Positions 17,501 to 28,146 are shown, numbered from the stretch's first letter. The stretch: DNA of 64,000 bases from Bacillus sp. HNG (GCF_003400205.1 NZ_QUQV01000005.1:248001-312000); one strand, 5' to 3'. Made by a program: numbers and translations. Notes: generated by a model not told the origin, from the letters alone.

Positions 17501-18988
17501 ATGACAAATACAGCACCAAAATCAATCGTGATTATTTTTGGAGCAACGGGTGATTTGGCAAATCGAAAGCTCTATCCTTCTATATATAACCTTTATACAA
17601 AAGGAAAACTTTCTGAGGATTTTGCAGTAATCGGTGTAGCAAGACGTCCATTAAAAAATGAAGAGTTCCAAGAAAACGTAAGAAATTCAGTTGCCGGACA
17701 GTTTGAAGAGCAACGAAATGATATTGAAAAATTCTCAAAGCATTTTTACTACCATCCATTTAATGTGAATGATACTGCTTCTTATAGGGAATTAAAGGTA
17801 ATTGCAGAGGAATTAGATTCAACTTACAACACAGGTGGAAATAGAATCTTCTACCTCGCAATGGCTCCAGAGTTTTTCGGCACAATTGCGGTCAATTTGA
17901 AAACAGAAGGATTAACCTCAACAGAAGGTTATACAAGACTTGTCATTGAAAAACCATTTGGACATAATTTACCTTCTGCAAAACAACTAAATGAACAGCT
18001 TCGTCATGCCTTTTCAGAAGACGAAATCTACCGAATTGACCATTATTTAGGTAAGGAAATGGTTCAAAACATTGAAGTCATCCGTTTTGCAAATGCCATT
18101 TTCGAACCACTTTGGAACAATCGTTACATATCCAATATCCAGGTTACTTCAAGTGAGGTCCTTGGTGTAGAAGACCGTGGCGGCTATTATGAAAAATCAG
18201 GGGCACTTCGTGATATGGTTCAAAACCATATGCTTCAAATGGTAGCACTGTTAGCCATGGAACCACCGATTAAATTAAATACAGACGAAATTCGAAGTGA
18301 AAAAATAAAGGTATTACGCGCCCTTCGACCATTGGAAGAGGAAGATGTTAAAAAGTACTTTGTTAGAGGGCAATATGATGCTGGCACTATCAATGGAAAA
18401 AATGTACCTGGTTATCGCCAGGAGGAAAAAGTAGATCCAAATTCGAATACTGCAACATTTGTAGCCGGCAAGCTGTTAATTGATAATTTCAGATGGGCAG
18501 GCGTACCATTCTATATCCGTACAGGGAAGAGAATGAAGGAAAAATCCACAAAAATTGTGGTTCAGTTTAAGGACATTCCGATGGATTTATATTATAAAGA
18601 GGAAAATGATCGTCAAAACCCTAACCTTCTTGTCATTAACATTCAACCAGATGAAGGCATCACGCTCTATTTAAATGCGAAAAGACCGGGTCAAAATACA
18701 ATGACATTACCAGTTAAGCTTGATTATTGTAATAACTGCATCGACGGCATTAATACACCAGAGGCTTACGAAAAACTTATTTTTGACTGTATGATGGGTG
18801 ATACAACAAACTTTGCTCACTGGGATGAAGTTGCCCTTTCTTGGCGTTACGTAGACTCCATTTCAAAGGTATGGGAAAATCAAATTGCAACGGAGTTTCC
18901 TAATTACCCTTCTGGTTCTAACGGTCCAAAAGCAGCCGATGAATTATTGGCCGAGGACGGATTCCACTGGTGGCCAGTTGAGGATTAA
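17501..18988 (+). CDS. zwf: Glucose-6-phosphate 1-dehydrogenase
   Basis: 495 residues from the ATG at 17501 (GGGGG 7 nt upstream); an in-frame GTG at 17480 would add seven but lacks a good site. It oxidises glucose-6-phosphate with NADP in the first step of the oxidative pentose phosphate pathway. Signatures: IIFGATGDLANRKLYPSIY at the N-terminus (coenzyme loop), EKPFGHNL, RIDHYLGKEMVQN (substrate site with the catalytic His region) and IRTGKRM. In B. subtilis gndA lies close by; here a maltose module takes that place, so 6-phosphogluconate dehydrogenase must be encoded elsewhere. Confidence 0.96.
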   Translation: MTNTAPKSIVIIFGATGDLANRKLYPSIYNLYTKGKLSEDFAVIGVARRPLKNEEFQENVRNSVAGQFEEQRNDIEKFSKHFYYHPFNVNDTASYRELKVIAEELDSTYNTGGNRIFYLAMAPEFFGTIAVNLKTEGLTSTEGYTRLVIEKPFGHNLPSAKQLNEQLRHAFSEDEIYRIDHYLGKEMVQNIEVIRFANAIFEPLWNNRYISNIQVTSSEVLGVEDRGGYYEKSGALRDMVQNHMLQMVALLAMEPPIKLNTDEIRSEKIKVLRALRPLEEEDVKKYFVRGQYDAGTINGKNVPGYRQEEKVDPNSNTATFVAGKLLIDNFRWAGVPFYIRTGKRMKEKSTKIVVQFKDIPMDLYYKEENDRQNPNLLVINIQPDEGITLYLNAKRPGQNTMTLPVKLDYCNNCIDGINTPEAYEKLIFDCMMGDTTNFAHWDEVALSWRYVDSISKVWENQIATEFPNYPSGSNGPKAADELLAEDGFHWWPVED

Positions 18989-19010
18989 ATAACTAAGACT
19001 TATACAATAT

Positions 19011-19053
19011 AAAAAGGCGAAAGAAGCATCAAAATGCTTTTTCGCCTTTTTCT
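19011..19053. terminator. Bidirectional terminator between zwf and malA
   Basis: AAAAAGGCGAAA (19011-19022) pairs with TTTCGCCTTTTT (19040-19051), with an inner AAGCAT/ATGCTT stem. A- and T-runs on the two sides serve both convergent genes. Confidence 0.88.
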
Positions 19054-19063
19054 TTACCATTTA

Positions 19064-20404
<1,341 letters not shown>

Positions 20405-20451
20405 CTATATATCTGTCGTTTCTCTGTTAGTAGAAAGAGTTTGTCTCACAT

Positions 20452-22053
20452 TTACTCATTTGAACTTAATCCTAAGAAGCTATCGACTTCTTTTCGAATG
20501 TTAGTCACTTGTAAGCCATATACAACCTGCACATTATTACCTTTTATGATTACTCCGCTTGCACCAGTCTCTTTTTTCAATGTATCCTCGTTAACCTTTT
20601 CTGGGTTATCTAGCGTTAATCGAAGTCTTGTATAACAATTTGTAACTGTATTAATATTGCTTGCGCCACCTAGTGCATCTACAATCACACCGGCCATTCC
20701 TTCATTTCCAGCAGGCTCGGCAACACCTGACTTTTCTTGACTTTTCTTCTCTTTATATTCTTTTTTAGAATATAATTTTGTTTCTTTGCCCTCATCTTCT
20801 CTACCAATCGTCTTAAAGTTAAATTTCACAATTAAGAAGCGGAAGACTACATAGTAAATAACAAAGTATAGTAAACCTACTAAAATGTACATTGGCCAGT
20901 GAGTCTTTTCGATACCCAATGGCAGATTGAACAATAGGAAGTCAATCATACCATTTGGACCAATGGCTCTAACATCTAATAGATTTAACGTAACCATACT
21001 CAATCCACTCAATGCAGCGTGTACCACGAATAACAATGGTGCGACGAACATGAAGGAGAATTCAATAGGTTCAGTAACACCAGCAATGATAGATGTAACA
21101 GCTGCTGGGATTAAAATCGCTTTAGCCTTGCCTTTGTTTTCAGGCTTTGCTGTGTGATACATGGCTAAACAAGCCCCTATTAAACCAAACATTTTTGAAA
21201 TACCACGAGCGTCCCATATTACACTTTCAGAAAGAACCTTAACCGAAGGGTCAGCAATCTCTGCATAGTAAATATTTCTAGCGCCTTCGAATACTTGTCC
21301 ACCTACTTCTGCAACACCACCTAATGATGTATATAAGAATGGTGTATAGATTAAGTGGTGCAAGCCAGTTGGAATTAATAAGCGTTCCAATGCACCGTAT
21401 AAGAAAAGACCAAAGCTTCCACTATGATTGATTAGCTCACCAAGTTTATTAATCCCTTCTTGGAAAAATGGCCAAATAAATGTTAGAGCTATCGATAATA
21501 GGACAACAACTGGAATTAATACGATAAAGACAAATCGTGACCCGCCATAGATTTGAAATGCACCTTTAAATTCTGTATCAATAAATTTGTTATGAACCAT
21601 AGCAGTAATAATACCTAGAATCAATCCAAGAAACACACCCATATCCAGGATTTGAACTCCAAGAACTAAAGTTTGTCCAGTTCCTTGTAAAGATTCTCCT
21701 TCGAAAAGAACCCCACTAAGCTGCATAAATTTATTCATTGCATTAACAAAAACCAAATAGCCTAGTAAAGCTGTAAAACCTGCGACGGCTTTTTCTTTAT
21801 TTGCTAAACCGACTGTAATTCCCACACAAAAAATGAGTCCTAAGTTCCCGAGAATGGAAACCAATGATCCTGTTAAGATCGTTCCAAATCCAGTAGTAAT
21901 TGGATTATCTAAAAATGGAAGTACTTCCAAAAGTCTAGGATTTGTAAATAAGTTTCCTAAGGCAATTAAAATACCTGCAATTGGCAAAATAAGTACTGGA
22001 ATAAACATCGCTTTCGAAAAGCGCTGCATGCCTTCCATGACCTGTGTTTTCAT
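20452..22053 (-). CDS. malP: PTS maltose transporter, EIICB component
   Basis: 533 residues. Residues 1-~420 form the multi-helix EIIC glucose-family channel (FMVGLIG-type helices, LIPTGLHHLIYTPF substrate region, GVTEPIEFSFMFVAPLLF). Residues ~455-533 are the EIIB domain, with the phosphorylated cysteine in TNCYTRLRL. It imports and phosphorylates maltose; MalA then cleaves the product. There is no EIIA domain, so it must borrow a glucose-type EIIA. AGGAGGGG stands about 7 nt before the ATG. It is separated from malR by a terminator and a cre-bearing promoter region. Confidence 0.93.
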   Translation of the reverse strand: MKTQVMEGMQRFSKAMFIPVLILPIAGILIALGNLFTNPRLLEVLPFLDNPITTGFGTILTGSLVSILGNLGLIFCVGITVGLANKEKAVAGFTALLGYLVFVNAMNKFMQLSGVLFEGESLQGTGQTLVLGVQILDMGVFLGLILGIITAMVHNKFIDTEFKGAFQIYGGSRFVFIVLIPVVVLLSIALTFIWPFFQEGINKLGELINHSGSFGLFLYGALERLLIPTGLHHLIYTPFLYTSLGGVAEVGGQVFEGARNIYYAEIADPSVKVLSESVIWDARGISKMFGLIGACLAMYHTAKPENKGKAKAILIPAAVTSIIAGVTEPIEFSFMFVAPLLFVVHAALSGLSMVTLNLLDVRAIGPNGMIDFLLFNLPLGIEKTHWPMYILVGLLYFVIYYVVFRFLIVKFNFKTIGREDEGKETKLYSKKEYKEKKSQEKSGVAEPAGNEGMAGVIVDALGGASNINTVTNCYTRLRLTLDNPEKVNEDTLKKETGASGVIIKGNNVQVVYGLQVTNIRKEVDSFLGLSSNE

Positions 22054-22106
22054 TTTGCCTTCCCCTCCTGTAAGTGTTTTCTTTTGTTGACATGTTTAGA
22101 ATACAA

Positions 22107-22120
22107 TGTAACCGTTTTAT
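22107..22120 (-). promoter_or_regulatory. Candidate CcpA (cre) site before malP
   Basis: ATAAAACGGTTACA on the - strand (equivalently TGTAACCGTTTTAT on +) matches the cre consensus TGWAANCGNTNWCA at all but two fixed positions. It lies about 55-65 bp before malP, downstream of the malR terminator, where glucose repression would be expected. Confidence 0.5.
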
Positions 22121-22140
22121 AGTCGATAGATTCAGCAACA

Positions 22141-22173
22141 CAAAAAACGTGTTTCACACATAGAAACACGTTT
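22141..22173 (-). terminator. Terminator of malR
   Basis: A perfect 11-bp stem, AAACGTGTTTC / GAAACACGTTT with a 7-nt loop, is followed by TTT on the - strand (six Ts in all with the stem). It overlaps the malR stop codon and separates malR from malP. Confidence 0.85.
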
Positions 22174-22946
22174 CATTCAACACTGTCTTTTTTCGCAATA
22201 AAAGTTTCAAGATATTGCTTGACAATAAATTCAAACAACAATGTAAGTCTAGGAAAGAAGCTGTTTGGGAGCATGTTACGATCATCAAGTTTATTATGGT
22301 CGATGATCTTAAAGTTTAAATCTGAGAGTTCAGCAATCCGATTATGTGTTTCTTTTGTGAAAGATACAGTAAAAATATGGTGTTCTTTTGCAGCGAGTAA
22401 TTTTTCAACAACCATTTGTGTTTCACCAGACTTTGAGATGACCACTAATGCACCTATATCTTCCAGATTATTCTCAAATACACCAATCGAATCGGTTCCA
22501 CTTGCTAAGATTGTTTTTCTTCCCAATACCAATAATTTTTTATACAAGTACTCTGCAACGATTGCTGAAAATCCAGTCGCATAAATAAAAATATAGCGCT
22601 GTTGCAAATTTAGCACTTTCTGAATAAACAAGTCTATCTCTTCCATTGAATTATGGGTCATGTAATCCCATTGATTAATTTCAAAAAAGTCCTCGGTTGC
22701 ATCACTTTTTGGAATGTCCGCTTTTTTGACAAGTGGAAGAATCTGATAATACATATCGACAAAACCGGTATAACCTAATTTTTTGGACAAACGAATAACT
22801 GTCGCGGGAGATGTAAAATTTTCTTTGGCTATTTTCCGGACACCCATTTGCAAAACGGTATCGATATTATCAATAATATATTGGACAAGTTGGACATCTA
22901 TTTCACTTAAGTTTTTCCCTTGGATAATTTTACTGATATCAATCAT
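22173..22946 (-). CDS. malR: RpiR-family regulator of maltose use (MalR/GlvR)
   Basis: 257 residues. The N-terminal ~75 residues hold the RpiR-type helix-turn-helix (IAKENFTSPATVIRLSKKLGYTGFVDMYYQ). Residues ~110-250 form a SIS sugar-phosphate-binding domain (FIYATGFSAIVAEYLYKKLLVLG, VVISKSGETQMVVEKLLAAKE). B. subtilis MalR/GlvR is an activator of malAP responding to the sugar phosphate; the same is inferred here. It starts only 10 bp after the polY1 gene, with AGGTGA 6 nt upstream, and may be transcribed from it. Confidence 0.9.
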   Translation of the reverse strand: MIDISKIIQGKNLSEIDVQLVQYIIDNIDTVLQMGVRKIAKENFTSPATVIRLSKKLGYTGFVDMYYQILPLVKKADIPKSDATEDFFEINQWDYMTHNSMEEIDLFIQKVLNLQQRYIFIYATGFSAIVAEYLYKKLLVLGRKTILASGTDSIGVFENNLEDIGALVVISKSGETQMVVEKLLAAKEHHIFTVSFTKETHNRIAELSDLNFKIIDHNKLDDRNMLPNSFFPRLTLLFEFIVKQYLETFIAKKDSVE

Positions 22947-22956
22947 ATTGCATCAC

Positions 22957-24210
22957 CTAATCACTTAAAAAATCCTTATCGAAGCTGGTTCCATGTTCAT
23001 TATTTCGAGGATTCTTATCTTTTGGAAGCTTAATTCCTTTTGACAGAATATCATTTCCATACTTGCCTTTCAATTTATCAATTACTTTTAATAAAGGTTC
23101 TTTTTTTGCTTCTTTTTCATAGGAAAACAAATCAAGCTGTTTAAATGCCTCATGTTTCTCAACTAATTCCTGTGCAGTGACACCTAGCAATCGAATCGGT
23201 TCCCCATTCCAATGTTTTTTCCAAAGGCGCTTGGCAGCCTGAAAAATTTCAATATCTTGATCAATTGGATTCTCAAGCTTTCTACTTCTTGTTACTGTCT
23301 TTCGATCTGCGTAGCGAATCATCAACTGGACATTATTTGTTAACATGTCCTTTCGCCTAATCCGTCCCCCTACGGAATTTGAAAGTCTTTTAATGACACC
23401 GAGAAGCTCCTCTTCATCTGTTGAGTCGTATGGTAATGTTGTTGAATTTCCGATACTTTTAAACTCCGAAATGGCATCGGGGTCAACTGGGCGATTATCC
23501 ATTCCATTTGCCCTTTGTTTTAATCTCTCCCCATTAATACCTAACAATTGCTTTAATTGAATATCATTCCCTTTCGCAAGATCACCAATTGTATGAATAT
23601 GGATCGTCGATAACTTCTCCGCGGTCCTTGATCCCACTCCATGCATTTCACCGACCGGCATTGGCCAAAGGACTGTAGGAACATCTCGTTTGCGTAAAAC
23701 TGTAATTCCTAACGGCTTTTTCATATCAGATGCCATCTTTGCTAGAAATTTATTCGGCGCAATTCCAATACTACAAGGAAGAAGCAGTGTCTTTTGTACC
23801 GTATTTTGAATAGATGTCGCAATTTCAAGAGGAGACCCTTTTTCAAAGCAGTCCGTAATATCAAGATAACCCTCATCGATTGAAACAGGTTCAACTAAGT
23901 CTGTATATGAACGTAGAATATCAAACATCGCTAGTGACGCTCTCCGGTAGCGTTCGAAATTTGGTTTTCGGACGATGAGATTTGGACATTTTCGTTTCGC
24001 TTCCCATAAGGGCATCGTCGTTTTCACACCAAAGGCACGTGCCTCGTAGCTACAGGTGATAATAATGCCTTTACGCTCCTCTACATTCCCAGCTATAGCT
24101 AAAGGTTTACCCTGTAAGGAAGGGTCGTATGCCATTTCAACCGATGCATAGAAGCTGTTCATATCCACATGTAGGATAACCTTTCCGTTTTTCGGATACA
24201 TTTCTTTCAT
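22957..24210 (-). CDS. polY1: DNA polymerase IV (Y-family, PolY1/YqjH)
   Basis: 417 residues from the ATG at 24210 (AGGGAAG 8 nt upstream); an ATG at 24231 with a weak site would add seven. Catalytic motifs are HVDMNSFYASVEMA (first metal Asp) and VSIDEGYLD (Asp-Glu pair). The thumb shows MHGVGSRTAEKL, and a C-terminal QLDLF matches the beta-clamp-binding consensus. It bypasses DNA lesions. B. subtilis YqjH is the counterpart. No LexA box was seen before it, unlike the second Y-polymerase at 1233. Downstream malR is nearly contiguous. Confidence 0.94.
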   Translation of the reverse strand: MKEMYPKNGKVILHVDMNSFYASVEMAYDPSLQGKPLAIAGNVEERKGIIITCSYEARAFGVKTTMPLWEAKRKCPNLIVRKPNFERYRRASLAMFDILRSYTDLVEPVSIDEGYLDITDCFEKGSPLEIATSIQNTVQKTLLLPCSIGIAPNKFLAKMASDMKKPLGITVLRKRDVPTVLWPMPVGEMHGVGSRTAEKLSTIHIHTIGDLAKGNDIQLKQLLGINGERLKQRANGMDNRPVDPDAISEFKSIGNSTTLPYDSTDEEELLGVIKRLSNSVGGRIRRKDMLTNNVQLMIRYADRKTVTRSRKLENPIDQDIEIFQAAKRLWKKHWNGEPIRLLGVTAQELVEKHEAFKQLDLFSYEKEAKKEPLLKVIDKLKGKYGNDILSKGIKLPKDKNPRNNEHGTSFDKDFLSD

Positions 24211-24258
24211 GTTATGCACTTCCCTAATCATCCACTATCTCTAGTTTATCATAGAAAA

Positions 24259-24281
24259 AGCCACCTATTCTAATGGTGGCT
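24259..24281 (-). terminator. Terminator of the CheW-like gene
   Basis: AGCCACC / GGTGGCT with a 9-nt loop is followed by TTTTTCT on the - strand. The stop codon lies in the loop. Confidence 0.85.
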
Positions 24282-24734
24282 GTGAATATGTTCCTCTATT
24301 TGATTGAATCCTTCTAAACCATTAAATAGTTTGTGAGGGTCTAGTAATGTAATCAATCTCCCCTCTAAGGTCGCAACTCCAGTAATATATGAGGAAAGCT
24401 GGTAAGTTACATTCAATGGTTTCACTTGATTTTGTGGGATATCAATTATTTCTTTGGCATCATCAACAAGTAAGCCAACTGATAGTGAATCCGTTTTGGC
24501 CACGATGATCTTTGTTTTGTCCGTATGATTGATTGATTTATTAAATAAAATAATTCCCGTATCCACAATTGGAACAAGTTCATCTCGTATGGTTAGCACG
24601 CCTAGCATATAGTTTGGCATTTGTGGTATAGCATTAAGCGCCTGTGCTCTTTCTATGGAAATCACGTTTAAAACAGGGACACCATATTCCTCATCACCTG
24701 CTGAAAAAACAACAACTTTTTGGTCTTCTATCAT
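24270..24734 (-). CDS. CheW-domain protein (stand-alone)
   Basis: 154 residues from the ATG at 24734 (AGAGGTGA about 6 nt upstream); a GTG at 24743 is in frame. The whole protein is one CheW domain: VVVFSAGDEEYGVPVLNVISIERAQALNAIP, LGVLTIRDELVPIVDTG and SLSVGLLVDDAKEIIDIP are typical, and a His-rich tail (HIHSHH) ends it. CheW adaptors couple chemoreceptors to the kinase CheA at the membrane. No other chemotaxis gene is nearby, so this is probably a second, CheW2-like adaptor. Confidence 0.88.
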   Translation of the reverse strand: MIEDQKVVVFSAGDEEYGVPVLNVISIERAQALNAIPQMPNYMLGVLTIRDELVPIVDTGIILFNKSINHTDKTKIIVAKTDSLSVGLLVDDAKEIIDIPQNQVKPLNVTYQLSSYITGVATLEGRLITLLDPHKLFNGLEGFNQIEEHIHSHH

Positions 24735-24810
24735 TACTTTCACCTCTACCGTAGTAACAACAATCTATAGTCTCTTTCTATCATACTTTACCCGTTCTGG
24801 AAAAGAAATA

Positions 24811-24846
24811 AAAAAAGCGAAACTCCTCTACAAATCGGAATTTCGC
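24811..24846 (-). terminator. Terminator of yqjE
   Basis: GCGAAATTCC / GGAGTTTCGC (- strand, one mismatch) is followed by TTTTTTTATTTC, 15 bp past the stop codon. Confidence 0.88.
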
Positions 24847-24860
24847 AATTTAGAATCAAT

Positions 24861-25979
24861 TTATTTTGCAACCTCTTCGACAATTGCAACAATTAGTTCA
24901 GCAGTTTTAACTAGTTCTTCGATTGGCATTTTTTCATTTGTCGTGTGAATTTCTTCATAACCAACTGCTAGATTTACCGTTGGAATGCCATGTCCTGCGA
25001 TGACGTTCGCATCACTGCCTCCACCGCTTTGTTGTAGTTCACTTTGACGTCCAATTCGTGCAACTGCACGTTTGGCAACCTCAACAACATGGTCTCCATC
25101 TGCAAATTTAAAACCTGGATACATGACTGTAGTCTCAACTTCTGCTCTACCACCCATTTCAGCGGCTACAGATTCAAAGGCTTCTTTCATTTTTTGAACT
25201 TGGCTTTCCATTTTTTCTGTAATTAATGAACGAGCTTCAGCCAAAATTTCAACATGATCGCAAACGATATTGGTTTGTGTTCCACCTTCGAAACGTCCGA
25301 TATTTGCAGTTGTTTCTTCATCAATTCGACCTAAAGGCATTCTTGAAATTGCTTTTGCAGCCATTGTAATCGCAGATACACCTTTTTCAGGGGCAACACC
25401 CGCATGTGCTGTTTTGCCGATAATTGTAGCTTTCACCTTCGCTTGTGTTGGTGCAGCTACAATTATGTTTCCAACCTTGCCATCACTATCAAGCGCATAG
25501 CCATATTTTGCTGTGATCATGGAGCGGTCCAACGCTTTAGCACCCATAAGGCCTGATTCTTCTCCAGCTGTAATAATAAATTCTATTTTACCATGTGGAA
25601 TTTGATTTTCCTTCAGAACACGAATCGCTTCAAACATTGCAGCTAAGCCTGCTTTATCATCTGCACCTAAAATGGTTGTTCCATCTGAAACTATATAACC
25701 ATCCTTGATTGAAGGCTTAATGCCCTTACCAGGGACAACTGTATCCATATGAGATGTAAAATAAATGGTATCCACATCATTTTTAGTTCCCTCAAGGGTA
25801 CAAATTAAATTTCCTGCACCATGACCGGTTTGACCAGTTGTGTCATCCTCGACAACATGTACACCCAATGCTGTGAATTTTTCTTTTAAAACCTTTGCAA
25901 TTTCTGTTTCGAATTTTGTTTCTGAATCTACTTGCACTAACTCTAAAAATTCATTGACAAGTCTATCCTGATTAATCAT
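24861..25979 (-). CDS. yqjE: M20-family metallopeptidase (PepT-like, YqjE)
   Basis: 372 residues from the ATG at 25979 (GGAGG 8 nt upstream). It matches B. subtilis YqjE along the whole length. Zinc-site motifs are FTSHMDTVVPG (His and Asp), GADDKAGLAAMFEAI (bridging Asp) and TAGEESGLMGA (catalytic Glu pair). The C-terminal GGGSDANVIAGHG and the final His (EEIHTTNE) complete the M20 site. The lid domain lies between. Tripeptidase-T-like activity is likely but unproven. It follows yqjD with about 75 bp between the genes. Confidence 0.92.
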   Translation of the reverse strand: MINQDRLVNEFLELVQVDSETKFETEIAKVLKEKFTALGVHVVEDDTTGQTGHGAGNLICTLEGTKNDVDTIYFTSHMDTVVPGKGIKPSIKDGYIVSDGTTILGADDKAGLAAMFEAIRVLKENQIPHGKIEFIITAGEESGLMGAKALDRSMITAKYGYALDSDGKVGNIIVAAPTQAKVKATIIGKTAHAGVAPEKGVSAITMAAKAISRMPLGRIDEETTANIGRFEGGTQTNIVCDHVEILAEARSLITEKMESQVQKMKEAFESVAAEMGGRAEVETTVMYPGFKFADGDHVVEVAKRAVARIGRQSELQQSGGGSDANVIAGHGIPTVNLAVGYEEIHTTNEKMPIEELVKTAELIVAIVEEVAK

Positions 25980-26053
25980 AGTATGTACCTCCAAGATGAA
26001 TAGGTTAATGAAATTAGCCTATCATACTATAGTAAAAAAATAAATTCTAATTA

Positions 26054-27604
26054 TTATAATGGAATATTTCCATGTTTTTTATTAGGCCGAGATTCCTTTT
26101 TATTCTGTAACATTTCTAATGCTTGAACAATTTTAATTCGCGTTTCGCGCGGATCAATGACATCATCAACCATGCCTTGGCTGGCTGCAACATATGGGTT
26201 GGCAAACTTTTCACGATATTCTTCAATTTTTTGAGCTCGTGTTTTTTCGGGATCATCACTTTCATTAATCTCTCGTGCAAAAATAATATTGGCTGCACCT
26301 TGTGGACCCATTACCGCAATTTCTGCATTTGGCCATGCAAAAACTAAATCAGCCCCAATTGATTTACTATTTAAAGCGACATATGCTCCACCATATGCTT
26401 TTCTTAGAATAACAGTTAGCTTTGGTACTGTTGCTTCAGAGTACGCATATAAAATTTTGGCCCCATGTCGGATAATTCCTCCATGTTCCTGTTTTACCCC
26501 TGGGAAAAAGCCTGTCACATCCTCAAACGTAATTAGCGGGATATTGAAGGAGTCACAAAAACGAATGAATCTTGAGGCTTTATCAGATGAATCGATATCA
26601 AGCCCACCGGCCATATATTTCGGCTGGTTGCATACTAAGCCTACAACTTCCCCTTTTATTCTTGCAAAACCAACAACGATATTTTTTGCAAAATCTTTAT
26701 GAACTTCCATGAATGATTTCTCATCCACCACTTGTTCAATGACTTTGCGAACATCATATGGTCTGACTGCATCAAAAGGAATAATATCAGTTAAATCAGG
26801 TCGATAATCATCCTCTTCTTTTTCGGGTAAAATTGGTGGTTTTTCCTCATTATTTTGAGGTAGATAGCTCACTAAAGCTCTTACCTGTTGTAGAACTTCC
26901 TCTTCTGTTTCTCCTGAAAAATGCGCGTTTCCACTAATTGAATTATGTACGCTTGCCCCACCTAAATCCTCTGAGCTTATTTTTTCACCAGTAACGGTTT
27001 CAATAACTTTCGGCCCTGTAATAAACATTTGAGATGTCTTTTCCACCATAAAAACAAAGTCGGTAATCGCTGGAGAATACACAGCCCCACCTGCACAGGG
27101 TCCCATAATCACAGAGATTTGCGGAATGACCCCTGAATAAATCGCATTTCGGTAAAAAATATGACCGTACCCATCAAGGGAGACGACTCCTTCTTGAATT
27201 CTTGCCCCACCTGAATCATTTAAGCCAATAAAGGGCGCACCATTTTTAGCTGCTAAGTCCATGACATTCGCGATTTTTTTCGCATGCATTTCACCAAGTG
27301 CTCCACCAAAAACAGTAAAATCTTGTGAAAATAAATAAACCGGTCTACCGTTGATTTTTCCATATCCAGTAACAACACCATCGCCAGGTCCCTTTTTATC
27401 GGCTAAGCCAAAGTCCGTACTACGATGTTCAATAAATGGATTTAACTCGACAAATGTTCCTTTATCAAGTAATAGGTCAATACGTTCTCTTGCTGTTAAT
27501 TTTCCTTTTTCATGCTGTTTATCAATCTTCTCATCACCTCCGCCTAGCTCTACCTCACGACGACGATCATATAGTTCGTTTATTTTCTCATAAATATCTA
27601 CCAT
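26054..27604 (-). CDS. yqjD: Acyl-CoA carboxylase carboxyltransferase subunit (propionyl-CoA carboxylase beta type, YqjD)
   Basis: 516 residues of the biotin-dependent carboxyltransferase family. N-terminal signatures are GKLTARERIDLLLDKGTF and GGALGEMHAKKIANVMDLA; oxyanion-forming segments are MGPCAGGAVYSPA and RKAYGGAYVALNSK. It transfers carboxyl from biotin to propionyl-CoA, or the reverse with methylmalonyl-CoA. The start overlaps the mce stop by one base (TAATG), so the two are translationally coupled. With mce here and mutAB/meaB at 33-38 kb it completes propionyl-CoA to succinyl-CoA chemistry. The biotin-bearing alpha subunit is not adjacent. Confidence 0.93.
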   Translation of the reverse strand: MVDIYEKINELYDRRREVELGGGDEKIDKQHEKGKLTARERIDLLLDKGTFVELNPFIEHRSTDFGLADKKGPGDGVVTGYGKINGRPVYLFSQDFTVFGGALGEMHAKKIANVMDLAAKNGAPFIGLNDSGGARIQEGVVSLDGYGHIFYRNAIYSGVIPQISVIMGPCAGGAVYSPAITDFVFMVEKTSQMFITGPKVIETVTGEKISSEDLGGASVHNSISGNAHFSGETEEEVLQQVRALVSYLPQNNEEKPPILPEKEEDDYRPDLTDIIPFDAVRPYDVRKVIEQVVDEKSFMEVHKDFAKNIVVGFARIKGEVVGLVCNQPKYMAGGLDIDSSDKASRFIRFCDSFNIPLITFEDVTGFFPGVKQEHGGIIRHGAKILYAYSEATVPKLTVILRKAYGGAYVALNSKSIGADLVFAWPNAEIAVMGPQGAANIIFAREINESDDPEKTRAQKIEEYREKFANPYVAASQGMVDDVIDPRETRIKIVQALEMLQNKKESRPNKKHGNIPL

Positions 27605-28023
27605 TATTTATTTTCCCCCTTACTTGGTTTCTCGCAAAGCTCATATAAAATACTCCCTGTAGATTTTGGATGCATGAAGGCAATCTTCGCACCACCTGCA
27701 CCCTTCTTAGGCTCATCAGCAAGCATTCGAATGCCGTGTTCTTTTATTTCTTTGATCCTCTCTTCGATGGATGAAACCCCTAAAGCGATATGGTGTATTC
27801 CTTCGCCTCGTTTTTCAATAAATTTAGCAATCGGGCTTTCTGATGAAAGTGGCTCCAATAACTCGAGTTTTGATTCTCCAATTTTGATGAAGGCAACTCT
27901 TACTTTCTCTGATTCTACTGTTTCGATTCCTTCTAACTTAAGGTTTAGAACGTTTGTGTAGAATGGAAGGGCATTTTCAATCGATGAGACAGCGATTCCA
28001 ATATGGTCAATCTTTTCAATCAT
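27604..28023 (-). CDS. mce: Methylmalonyl-CoA epimerase
   Basis: 139 residues from the ATG at 28023 (GAGGAGTG upstream). It is a two-unit vicinal-oxygen-chelate protein: IEKIDHIGIAVSSIENALPFY opens unit one, GEGIHHIALGVSSIEERIKEIK opens unit two, and the metal-binding His and Glu residues (DHIGIA, KLELLEP, HHIALG, ILYELCE) are present. It interconverts (R)- and (S)-methylmalonyl-CoA. It is the first gene of the mce-yqjD pair. A 14-bp palindrome and a cre-like site lie directly upstream. Confidence 0.93.
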   Translation of the reverse strand: MIEKIDHIGIAVSSIENALPFYTNVLNLKLEGIETVESEKVRVAFIKIGESKLELLEPLSSESPIAKFIEKRGEGIHHIALGVSSIEERIKEIKEHGIRMLADEPKKGAGGAKIAFMHPKSTGSILYELCEKPSKGENK

Positions 28024-28037
28024 GCTTTCACTCCTCA

Positions 28038-28071
28038 AGCGAGCGCTCGCTCAATGTTGTAAGCGCTTCAT
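28038..28071 (-). promoter_or_regulatory. Operator region of mce-yqjD: palindrome plus cre-like site
   Basis: AGCGAGCGCTCGCT at 28038-28051 is a perfect 14-bp palindrome ending 15 bp before the mce ATG, suited to a TetR-type dimer. TGTAAGCGCTTCAT at 28058-28071 holds the cre core AAGCGCTT; it departs from the full CcpA consensus at three end positions but almost equals the site before ptb (46848). Confidence 0.5.
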
Positions 28072-28146
28072 AGATATATATGTCTATTTTAGCATGAACT
28101 CATCAAAAATTGTGTATTTTCAGTTTTAATGAAGAGGACTTAATGG

